NCBI RefSeq assembly: GCF_001649575.2
Contig: NC_051439.1
Span: 13,406,521-13,470,520, forward strand
Reading direction: 5' to 3'
Origin: Kryptolebias marmoratus
Taxonomy: Eukaryota > Chordata > Actinopteri > Cyprinodontiformes > Rivulidae
DNA: 64,000 nucleotides
Made by a program: the position numbers and the translations under genes. Below are positions 50,531 to 59,972 of the stretch, in pieces (the stretch's first letter is position 1; every line of letters begins with the position of its first letter). Under the pieces are notes generated by a model. It did no database searches, was not told the origin of the DNA, and saw nothing but the letters and a program-made list of their open reading frames with translations.

Positions 50531-53500
50531 AAGACTGGGGGTTGAGAGCATCACCTTAGCATCTAATGAAAAAGACTTTTCAATAAATCAATAAATGAAT
50601 TCTTTGAGCAGAAATAAGACAAAGACTTAAGTATTTGCATATCATCAAAGTATGCTCATGCAACTCACATATCAGGTATTATTCATTTATAAACTCAAGA
50701 GGAGCAGCTATCATAGATGTATTATACAGGAACCAGCAGGAACCTTTTTACATAAAGCTGCCATTTTGTATTTTTGGGACACTTGTGTTGTGGAGTTTTA
50801 AGTCCCGCCCACTCCTCCCCCGCACACGTGGGGTTTTCTTTAAACCCTGTAATAATAACTCATTACTGCTAAACATGTTAGAAAGATGACTATCTGAACA
50901 TACAGCAGCGACTGTCTGAGGTGTGCTTTTACTGTTTAACAAGGGCAACATCCTGTTTGTTAACGCAGAAGGGTCGGGACTTAAAATGGTTCTGTTCACC
51001 TGGGCTCTGGTCCGAGGTCTGCCTATATGCAGTCTTCGGCCAATACGAAGACGTAAAAAAAAAGACAGGAAACGTCTTTGGATTAGAACTTTAGAAGTTT
51101 AAAGCAGAGAATAAAATAAAAGAAGAAAAAGACTTACTAAAACCAACTACATGGAGCTGCTTCATTAAAAGTTAGCATTATACTGTGATCAATGTTTTTT
51201 TAAGTCTTTTTAAGTGTTGTACCTATGTCATGAAAGCAATCCTTATTGGAAAAAGTGCTGTTTTATTGTTACACGAGCATCGTAACATCACTATGCTGCC
51301 CACAGGTGTTCCTGCCTTTTAGCTGGCTTAGCTAGCTCGGGCCTGACTAATGTTCATTATTTTAAAAAACGCCAATTATCTGCCTAATTGATACTTTTCT
51401 TCTTTTGCTATTGTTGCCACTTCGGTAGCCAACAAAAGCAGTCCATGCTCTTCGCTTTGCAGCACACATAAGACTAAACAAAACCAACATACGTGACGCA
51501 AACTAAAACCAAACAAAATGATCTCTCAGAGTGATTATCTCTCTAACGCGTTAAAGCAGCCGGCCTGCTGAGAAAAGACTACACATCAGCAAGCGGGGAG
51601 TAGAAAGAAAAAAAAAAACAACAACTTCCAAGCCACGTTTTGTCTAACTGCCAAAGGCCATGTTGGCATGCACTTCCTCTTTAACAACTGCTCCCGAGGA
51701 TGACACACGGACGCGAACGCACTGACAGGCGAAGCGAAGGCACACGCCATGCTGCCGGTTTCACGGCACCTGTGATACTGGAGACCGGAGTGGGGCGTTG
51801 GCTTTCTGTTAGAGTGACAAATGGAGTTTAGGGTCATTAAAACAGCTTCAAGGAAGGAGGTGTTTCCATTTGAACGTTTACAATCTAGGGCTGTGTTAGT
51901 TCCATTAAAAAAAAAAAAGTAAAACATTAGATGAAATAATCTACTCGTTAGGGAAACAGTTGGTTCATTAGGTCCAGTGGATGACTTCATCGTGCATGCA
52001 GGAAATGAAAATGACAACCCTTTAGGTTGAAAATATTCCCACCAACCTCACATGATGCTCACTTGGTGATCTTCTATGTACCAGATTATTATGTTTTTGG
52101 AAAATATATAAATCAAACAACAGTTAAAAAAAACTTGTTAAATAATATTCTGACATATTCTTTGTTTTCCTGTTTTTTTGCAAAATCAACAATAAAAAAC
52201 AGTCAAACATTTAGCCTTAAATGATGTATTTCAGCGTGAATGTGTGTAAATAAAGGTGCAGCTGTGCGCTGACTGAGCTGATGGGACTTACGGCAGGACC
52301 AGCGAGTTCTCAGACCCGTAGTACTCATACATGGAGGTCTGCTGGGCATAAAGCTCATCGTGGAGGATGGGCAGCTTGCGCAGGCTTCGCACGAGCGCGT
52401 TGGCTTTGGGGGCGAGAACTGTGGATTACAACGATGGAGTAAGTTAAGAGCTTGTTCTTTGATGGTCGTCATTGTCTCAACAAAACGGCACCAACAGTCT
52501 CACACTGAACCCTAGAGGTAAATGTAAGAAATTACATTGTTACAAATACTATGTACATGCCAACAAACTGAAATTATGATAAACAATCCACTTGGAAAGA
52601 TATGTACTTTTGCTAATCAAACAAAACACTGAAATTATGACATAAAGATCTAATTTCTCTAATCTAATTTCTTTATTCTTTGCTTACAAGAAGCCAAACA
52701 TTGTTGTAATCTTATAAAGTGGTCGTAAACAATACTTCTCCGGGGTTTATGAAGATCTTTTTATCACCCACTGCTGAAAGCACAGGCAGAGCTACACAGT
52801 TTGTCCCCGTGTCGTCACCAGTTGCTGAGTGCTGACTTTAATGAACCTTTCAGAAACTCATCACCGAGTTGACGCCCAGAGCTGATTAACTGTAACAGCC
52901 AGCCTGACTCAACATGGTCGCCACGGCAAGGGGATCTTAGCAAACACCAGTTTTACAGATAATATTGCGTTAAACCTTGGTGTGGTAGTAGCCGAGGCTG
53001 ATCCCCCAACTTATACTCTGAGTGCTAACTGGTCTGTGTTTACAGCTATGAAATCAGCTCTAACTGTGTGCAAAATAGCTCACGAGTCACTGAACGGACT
53101 TTACTGTTGAGCTACACATTGCTATCGTTTTAAATCTTGCAAGTTGTTTGGAAATAATAAGAACACCCACACATTTTGTTGTTGCATGACCTCAAGTGTG
53201 GAAATAAAAACCATGAATGTAATAATAATGACATATCTTGATGTTCAGGGGGCTCATACATGGCTTACGGTAAGATCTGTTAGTCAGAGAGGGAAGTTAA
53301 TCTCTTAACAGGGAGGACAGCTCTGGTAAAGGTCAGTGTTTATTTGTCAAACAGCATGAATTCAAAGCTGCAGCGCTGTGCAAAAGTTTTCAACCACCTC
53401 TAATTCTTTTAGACTTATATAAAAAAAAGAAAGAAAACAAAGTAGGTCCAAAAGTGAAGGGATGGCTTGCACAGAACAAGTGCCTGGATCCCATACGTAC

Positions 53501-54216
53501 TCTGATCGCTGATTAACAGTTTTAGGTGTTGTGTAAGTTGTGTAATGTCCCCATGTCAACATCTGGTTATTCATTCAGTGGAGATGTTCTGCCTGCTTCC
53601 CTCTGATGTTTAACTGTTAAAAGTAACCCGGTGTAGCCGTAAGATTATTGTTTCTGTTAACTAAACAGCCATGGATGCTACTAAAATGGTGGTGTGTTTG
53701 ATTTGGAAGACATGGATGGTTTTCTCCTGTGCACCAGGGTTGTTTTTTCCCCTCACCTAAGGGTGGTTTAAGTTCGGCTGCTCGCTGTTGTGATCAAGTA
53801 TCAGCTGCGCCACGATGTTCCCCGCGCGCTATTTTAGGATCCACGTGCCAATTGTTGTCACGCAGGGTTTTAATCCGAGAAAACATGTGACAAGGCGAGC
53901 CCCGAACCGAGCCTCTCCCTCCTCCTTGGGTAAAATAACACCGACCTGAGGTCAGTTTCCTACCGTTGTCGTGCAGCGTCATCCCGATGGTCCCGCCGGT
54001 GTTGATGACCAGGACCCGGGACTCGTCGGCGAACGGCGACGCGACCGGCTCGTTCTCCACTGAGCTGCAGCTCGACAGCTTCCGCCTCCGGCGCGGGTGC
54101 AGCTGGACGCCCGTGGGAGAGACATCGTTGGTTTCTATGAGGTTGAGAGACGGCTGAGACAGAGCGCGGCCGAGGGACATCCGGGATGCGGGACCGTTGC
54201 TGCTGAACTCCGCCAT
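40553..54216 (-). CDS. aspg: aspg, asparaginase / 60 kDa lysophospholipase homologue (16 exons, complete)
   Basis: All 16 exons join with GT-AG borders and matching phases to a 1920-nt frame, 639 residues. Start ACCATGG at 54216; stop TGA at 40555-40553. ASPG hydrolyses L-asparagine to aspartate and ammonia; lysophospholipase and PAF-acetylhydrolase activities are also reported for the family. The type I asparaginase core starts at about residue 67. The nucleophile motif NTGGTIG has T73, HGTDTM gives T179 and D180, and the lysine in GNRVTK is K251, so the catalytic set looks intact. From about 465 there are four to five ankyrin repeats (for example [14 protein letters not shown], 496-509). 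The protein is about 65 residues longer than the human one (573 aa), the excess being an N-terminal Ser/Arg-rich tail with RRRRK at 42-46. No signal peptide is seen, so it is probably cytosolic. Confidence 0.96.
40674..40697. repeat. (AC)n microsatellite
   Basis: Twelve AC dinucleotides just upstream, in gene orientation, of the last aspg exon. Confidence 0.9.
41075..41120 (+). repeat. fragment of a common fish short repeat
   Basis: GGCTGCACGGGGGTGCAGTG followed by GTTAG and a TAGCGATGTCACTGTCG block. This matches the head of the widespread teleost repeat that reads GGC-GCACGGTGG-GCAGTGG-TTAGC. The rest is lost. Confidence 0.55.
41505..41723 (+). other. uncertain 72-codon ORF, opposite strand in aspg intron 15
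   Basis: True ATG with A at -3. The first 42 residues are charged ([20 protein letters not shown]...); then [17 protein letters not shown] forms a possible membrane helix with a polar tail. The helix is encoded by an ATC-rich stretch (about 41648-41680), which argues for a chance frame. No promoter, splice site or homologue is recognised, so it is reported only as a possibility. Confidence 0.15.
41785..41850 (-). CDS. aspg: aspg exon 15
   Basis: 66 nt, residues 604-625 ([22 protein letters not shown]), the last ankyrin helix pair. Acceptor CTGTCACAG|GCTG; donor ATG|GTAACC. Confidence 0.92.
41932..42031 (-). CDS. aspg: aspg exon 14
   Basis: 100 nt, residues 570-603 ([20 protein letters not shown]...YDGKTAVQV). 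Of two overlapping GT donors, CAAGTG|GTGGGT was chosen because it keeps the reading phase and the alignment with human ALHVAEAAG. Confidence 0.92.
42503..42589 (-). CDS. aspg: aspg exon 13
   Basis: 87 nt, residues 541-569 ([29 protein letters not shown]). Acceptor AACTTAAG|ACAC; donor GTGCAG|GTCAGA. Matches human [12 protein letters not shown]. Confidence 0.94.
42590..44829 (-). other. aspg intron 12
   Basis: About 2.2 kb of AT-rich sequence, with a homeodomain-motif-rich stretch beginning about 44500 that continues to about 44690. No other gene seen. Confidence 0.75.
44830..44993 (-). CDS. aspg: aspg exon 12 (ankyrin repeats)
   Basis: 164 nt, residues 487-540 plus two bases, with [20 protein letters not shown] and [12 protein letters not shown], textbook ankyrin TPLH/TPL signatures. 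Acceptor GTCACAG|GGTAG; donor TTCAG|GTACGA. Confidence 0.95.
44994..45515 (-). other. aspg intron 11
   Basis: About 520 bp of AT-rich unique sequence. I see nothing further in it. Confidence 0.7.
45516..45611 (-). CDS. aspg: aspg exon 11 (first ankyrin repeat)
   Basis: 96 nt, residues 455-486 ([20 protein letters not shown]...). Acceptor GTCTGAAG|GAGC; donor ATG|GTAAAC. Matches human LRNALVPSLACAAAHAGDVE. Confidence 0.93.
45612..46273 (-). other. aspg intron 10
   Basis: About 660 bp. No repeat or regulatory feature recognised. Confidence 0.7.
46274..46393 (-). CDS. aspg: aspg exon 10
   Basis: 120 nt, residues 415-454 ([20 protein letters not shown]...), the linker between the enzyme domain and the ankyrin repeats. 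Acceptor CTCCTCCAG|ATGATG; donor AAGGAG|GTGAGC. Confidence 0.9.
46483..46596 (-). CDS. aspg: aspg exon 9
   Basis: 114 nt, residues 377-414 ([20 protein letters not shown]...). Acceptor TCTTTAG|GTGTTG; donor AAAAAG|GTCTAT. End of the asparaginase domain. Confidence 0.94.
46700..46885 (-). CDS. aspg: aspg exon 8
   Basis: 186 nt, residues 315-376 ([20 protein letters not shown]... and [20 protein letters not shown]). Phase 0 at both ends. Strong match to the C-terminal asparaginase subdomain. Confidence 0.96.
46886..48054 (-). other. aspg intron 7
   Basis: About 1.17 kb. The stretch 47090-47560 is less AT-biased than the rest and has no simple repeats; it could hold a regulatory block, but nothing specific is recognised. 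Confidence 0.6.
48055..48167 (-). CDS. aspg: aspg exon 7
   Basis: 113 nt, residues 277-314, ending [20 protein letters not shown]. Acceptor CTTTAG|TCAAC; donor TCTACT|GTAAGT. Matches human SMEQDVGLLRLYPGIPAAL. Confidence 0.92.
48258..48384 (-). CDS. aspg: aspg exon 6
   Basis: 127 nt, residues 235-276 plus one base ([20 protein letters not shown]...). Includes K251, equivalent to the catalytic lysine of type I asparaginases. Acceptor TTTCAG|GTGTGC; donor TTTCAA|GTCAGT. Confidence 0.94.
48385..49005 (-). other. aspg intron 5
   Basis: About 620 bp of AT-rich sequence with no recognisable element. Confidence 0.7.
49006..49089 (-). CDS. aspg: aspg exon 5
   Basis: 84 nt, residues 207-234 ([20 protein letters not shown]...), phase 0 at both ends. 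Acceptor GTTAAG|GTGCCC; donor CCTGAG|GTGAGA. Confidence 0.94.
49176..49301 (-). CDS. aspg: aspg exon 4 (catalytic HGTDTM)
   Basis: 126 nt, residues 165-206. Contains [18 protein letters not shown], the second asparaginase signature with T179-D180, and ends VLTGSQ. Acceptor TTTCCTCCAG|AAAAAC; donor CCCAG|GTAGGA. Confidence 0.96.
49472..49583 (-). CDS. aspg: aspg exon 3
   Basis: 112 nt, residues 127-164 ([20 protein letters not shown]...). Acceptor CTTCCAG|TTTG; donor ATTGAG|GTACTT, phase 0. Matches RILYTVLECQPLFDSSDMT of the human protein, which is involved in substrate binding. Confidence 0.93.
49584..52291 (-). other. aspg intron 2
   Basis: About 2.7 kb. Contains a GTACAG-type short tandem (near 49943-49965), a GT microsatellite (50499-50527) and a 15-bp inverted repeat pair (50796-50810 and 50971-50985). 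No exon of another gene is supported. Confidence 0.75.
50499..50527. repeat. (GT)n microsatellite
   Basis: About 14 GT dinucleotides in aspg intron 2. Confidence 0.95.
52292..52418 (-). CDS. aspg: aspg exon 2
   Basis: 127 nt, residues 85-126 ([20 protein letters not shown]...[11 protein letters not shown]). Acceptor ATCCACAG|TTCTC; donor CTGCC|GTAAGT, phase 2. Equivalent to the human segment ending in LVLPPASRNQ. Confidence 0.93.
52419..53963 (-). other. aspg intron 1
   Basis: About 1.5 kb. Carries a decayed copy of the dispersed repeat (52875-53110). The rest is AT-rich with nothing recognised. Confidence 0.75.
52875..53110 (+). repeat. dispersed teleost repeat, copy C
   Basis: CTGATTAACTGTAACAGCC, TTTTACAGATAATATTGCG and CTTGGTGTGGTAGTAGCCGA (52976-52995) follow the order of copy B at 31.4 kb. 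A CAAAATAGCTCACGAGTCAC block appears again at 53071-53090, suggesting a partial second unit. Confidence 0.55.
53964..54216 (-). CDS. aspg: aspg exon 1
   Basis: 253 nt, residues 1-84 plus one base. Encodes the N-terminal tail and the first catalytic loop ([13 protein letters not shown]). Donor GACAACG|GTAGGA, phase 1. Confidence 0.93.
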
Positions 54217-54287
54217 GGTCGCGCGCCGAAGTGGCGCTGCCCCTTTAAAACCGTTAACTGGAGCGCCGCGCGCTTCACCGCGTTATG

Positions 54288-54451
54288 TGACGTCTGTCCG
54301 GGTTCACGAGCGCAAAACAAATTCCTACAGGTACACACTGATGTCGCAAACAGAGGCCGAATGAATAATTCAGTTATAAATTAATTTCCTAACTATTCGA
54401 ATCCAGCACATCTTGAACCCTTAGGTTTGCCAAACTTCCGCGCTGACGTCA
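54288..54451. promoter_or_regulatory. aspg promoter with CRE motifs
   Basis: A near-consensus CRE (TGACGTCT, 54288-54295) lies about 70 bp upstream of the aspg ATG. A perfect palindromic CRE (TGACGTCA, 54444-54451) lies about 230 bp upstream, followed by a KLF/SP-type GGGCGTGG (54459-54466). cAMP/ATF control is inferred; ATF4 control would be plausible for an amino-acid enzyme. Confidence 0.5.
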
Positions 54452-54466
54452 CACGCATGGGCGTGG

Positions 54467-56740
54467 CCACACATCCTGCCACGCTGTAGTTTCATCACAG
54501 TAATGTTTTTTTGGCGGGATTCATTTTGATTATTCTGTATTTAATGCCATATTTATTTAATTTCTAACATTTAAGCACTGCATTACAACAGTATTTACAT
54601 CATGCACTTTTACACCATATGCAAATTACACATTTGCATTTAATTACACCTATTTAAGTCCTACAACTTCTACTAAAACTTACATTTCTATGTTATAGTA
54701 GATGAATAGAAGAGGGCTAAAGGAGCTAACAATAAATATGTGCAGAGCTGAACAAACTACATAATTGAAGCGATCAGTGCAAGGTCCACTTTTGGTTGTG
54801 TTCAAATAATTCTTGAAGTGTGAGCACAAATGTGTTATTAGAAGCAAGTCTGATTATCAGCAATGATATCAAATTAGACTTTGGATATGAATGCATCCCT
54901 TTTAATGAGCAGGATTAAAGCGAGGAGGAGCAGAGAGGATGAGGAGCGTCACGAACAGACAGCACAGGATGTAAACTGGTGATGAAGAGAGAGATATATC
55001 CATCAGACACAGAGTGAACACACACAGTTTTTATCCTACAAGAGTAACAGGTTGTTTTGTTTTAGTCCCCCATGTTTTGAAATCCTGGCTTTAGTCATGG
55101 CTTGAAACAATGGATGACTCTTCAAAACATTTATTCAGTCTGAGCTCATGTTTTTTCAACCTACACTGTAACTAAGCGGCACCACATATGGTGATAATAT
55201 TTGTTTTGATTTTACTAGTATTTAAAATATAACTCTAATGTGTGTTGGACCGTTGAACATTTGGGTTTAAGCAATCTTATTTTGTTCTTATCCAAACTGT
55301 AGGTAAATGAGTCAAACCACACACCTGTCATGCAGAGTTCCCACCTCACTTTGGACAATGCACTTATGTAGCCACGAGGGGGCGATGTTACTCTCCATAA
55401 TTACCTGAGCGCCCGCATTTTAACAGTGTAATCAGATAAAACAACGTTTTATATTTAGGATGAGCTTCACAGCTACTCTGATTTGCTTCCAGAACTTGAG
55501 TTTTCCCAAGCTACTCTAAAAGGATGAAGTTGTAGCACAAAAAAAAAAATGTAATTCCAATGTAAATAATCAACTATAATGTATCTCAACAATTAAACAA
55601 AATCCTAATTTTCCCAGTTATGTTGTTTTCTTCATCACGACCAAACCTTAAATGTTGTTATTCATGAATTAAACCATTCAGTTTCTTTCTTATCAACAAA
55701 TAGTGAAATCCTGCATTTTATTAACTATCAGTAAATTTATTATTCTCTCCTGGAGCTCCAGTGTCTGTAGTTACTATGGTTTATGGAAAGCCCATTTATC
55801 ATATAATAGTTAGGCAGGCACTTCAAAGGAAATTGAATTAATTTGTTTTTTCCAAATTAAAACGAACATCACAGCTCATCAACACTGAATATATGTCAAA
55901 TTAATTAATTAAAAAACAAACTGGTTCTTTTTTTATCATATCATCCTATTATTAAGAAGAAGATTCCATTAGTCCAGATACTTCGGATATGGTTTAGAAA
56001 ATTGAAATGAATAAAAACATTTTACTTTGTTCAAATCTAATTAGGAATAGCAATTATAATCAAAACAAAATCAGATATGAGTCATTAGAATGATGACTAT
56101 AGTAACAATTACAACAATTAAAAATACCTACAAAAATATATTTTTGCTTGCTAACAGTAACTTAACGGGATGCCATTTTTTTTTTACATTAAACAGGTTA
56201 AATATAAACTGTGACACGTAAGAACTAAATTGTGTATATCATATATGAAATGCACATTTCTCCTAAAAAGAATTAGATTTCAGATATCCAGTGTTCATTC
56301 CAGAAAGAGAAAACATACGTGCAGAAATCTGGTACAGTAAAAGCGTGTGTGATTTGTTCTAAGAAAATTATGTTTACGATGTCTGAGGGGTTGATTATGG
56401 ACAGAAAGAGGGCCTTTCTGGAAATCTGAAATGTTCTGTTTGATTAGGAAGAAATGAATCATGAACATCTGCAACACAGTCTATCTTTCCAGTGTAGAGA
56501 ATATGGTTATATGGTCTTTTAAAGTTGTTTTTGTTCATCTTAAACCTATTTATCTTAATATAATCTCAGTTGTGGAGACTTTGAAATATATTTTTATTAG
56601 TAGAAATGTTAATTTGTATATTCTTCATTTAAATTTCAACCATAAAGGGTCTCATTCTGACTATAGGGGGGATACTATTGATATCTAGTTAGTTAGTGGC
56701 GTGTGTGTGTTGATTATATGTAAGAACGGCCTGCCACATA
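54467..56740. other. aspg-arf6 intergenic spacer
   Basis: About 2.3 kb of AT-rich DNA between two divergently transcribed genes. Besides a CTCF-like motif (55371-55389) I see no gene, RNA or clear mobile element. Confidence 0.6.
55371..55389 (+). promoter_or_regulatory. CTCF-like motif
   Basis: GCCACGAGGGGGCGATGTT fits the core CTCF consensus CCAC-AGGGGGCG nearly base for base. It sits between aspg and arf6, where an insulator would separate the two promoters. Occupancy is not shown. Confidence 0.5.
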
Positions 56741-56882
56741 ACGGGATTGGCTGAATGAAGCAGACAGGAGGAAGTGACTGTTGATGCAGCTCCACACCTT
56801 TCCGGTGTAGCAGCAGTGCGGCCAGGAAAGGAGGAAGACAAGAGCCGAGTGAATTTGTCGAGCCCGGAGGGAGAGAAAACTG
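56741..56882 (+). promoter_or_regulatory. arf6: arf6 promoter and probable 5' untranslated exon
   Basis: An inverted CCAAT box (GGGATTGGCTG, 56742-56752) and an ETS-type GGAGGAAGTG (56767-56776) precede a sequence ending in the good donor GAAAACTG|GTAAAT (exon edge 56882). Vertebrate ARF6 has a 5' UTR intron, which fits. A second CpG-rich block (57215-57360) with a possible donor (CATCCAG|GTGC) might be an alternative leader exon. Confidence 0.5.
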
Positions 56883-58341
<1,459 letters not shown>

Positions 58342-59547
58342 TGATCGAGTGCTGACTGTTTTAGGTCAAAACTACGAAAACAAACAAATTAAAAAAAACC
58401 CGCAAGTAACAATTAACGTCCCCAAATGAGTATGGTTAATAAAAGCTGATAATCTGCATTTATTTTTCTTACTTTGTTTATCCCATTTGACTAATTTATC
58501 TTTAACTGGGTTTGCTGGCTTAAAGTTCGCTTGTGTTCTGTAGCAGGCCTGCATCACATTTGTTATTGTCGGGGCGTGCTTGACGATTGAATTAAATCTG
58601 TCCTGAGGTTCAAGCTACAGAAATCACCACATTTGCCTATTCTTGATTTTCTCTTTTTATATAGCTTCTTGTTTTCTAACTTTAAAATCTCCGCAGACTA
58701 AAGCCGTTTTCGAGAAGCCCTTGGTCTGTTTAATTGAACTTGCATTGCTTTTTATTTTTAATTTTTAAAAAAAAAAAAATTCAACAGTGAGCTCTTTAAT
58801 GTCACGTAGCCGATTTGAAGGACTTGGAACTTTTGTTAACACAGTACTGTGATTAAAAATGTTTTCTCTCTGGCATTAAGAAAGCAGCAGGGTGTGATAT
58901 GCAAGGGGGGGGAAAGTACCTATATTTCACTTTCATTAGACATCAAAGAGAAAAAAAAAACCTGAACATATTTTGTTACCCATTCCAGTTCCCTTAAGTG
59001 GGCTATATAGTTAACTGATTGACCTTTTGTGTCATGTCTTGATATCTAATTGTGCTGAGTATTAAACAAATAGGCCACCAGTAACTCTGAAACATGCTTG
59101 TCAAAATGCTTTTTTTTTTAAGTAAGGGTAATAGGTAGCTGGCTCAATCTTTCCAAATGAATGTCATTCAGCTCAGAAATCGCAGCCTGATATCACAGTT
59201 GATTAGTCTCAGTATTGGGACATTATATGATAGCCTATATCTGTAGCATGAGTACATAAATACATTAACCCTACCTACATCAGAGTCCATCTGTCGGTGC
59301 AGTCAGAGGAAGCTGTTAGCTGGCGAGATGTTGAATGACGCCCTGTGGTGCAGCTCTTACTCCTCTCTTGACTGGGGGAACTATGTACAGAACAATGTCA
59401 TTGTAATGTCTTATTAAAAAAGTGATTTTAAATCTTTTATGGCTGTGTTTTATTGCTGATTTCTTTAAGAATTAAAAGAAAAAACCAGCATAGCCAGAGG
59501 AAGCTGTTAATTCCTGGGGTAATGTACGTTAAAATTTGTGTTTAACG

Positions 59548-59583
<36 letters not shown>

Positions 59584-59972
59584 AAGCTCTCTTTTCCCGT
59601 GAACAGGGAAAATGAGCAAAACAGGAAGTCCGACTGCTGTCTCGTTTGGGACAACAGCAGCGCCACACGAGCGCTGACTGAAAGGGCAGTGCAGACATCC
59701 AGCTGAACTGTGAATTCTTTCTGAATGTTTCATGTTGGTTCGGAGCCATGGTTGTGTCGAAGCTGAGCTGTCAGCTGTGACTTCCTGAGTTTGTCTCTGC
59801 CAGAGGCCCACTGAAACGCAATTGTTAGTCTCTTTTAATTTACTGACCCTGAAGTCTCTTTAGTCTGACAAGAGAAGGATGGTCTTACATTTATACTGTA
59901 TGTTTTTTTGTTTGTTTTTTTTAAATCCTGAATTTTCTCTCTCAGCAGATTAGTCGCAGCAGATTTAATAAA
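58342..59972 (+). other. arf6: arf6 3' UTR with alternative poly(A) signals
   Basis: AATAAA at 58438-58443 (about 100 nt after the stop) and again at 59967-59972 (1.6 kb after the stop). ARF6 mRNAs have long 3' UTRs in other vertebrates, so the distal site may be the main one. A 29-T run lies at 59551-59579. Confidence 0.5.
59551..59579. repeat. poly(T) homopolymer
   Basis: 29 consecutive T. No retroposed sequence is recognised beside it, so a retroposon A-tail on the minus strand is not supported. Confidence 0.9.

Noticed and set aside
59551..59640. Retroposed gene copy marked by the poly(T) run
   Set aside because: Sequence beside the run resembles no known transcript and no target duplication is visible.
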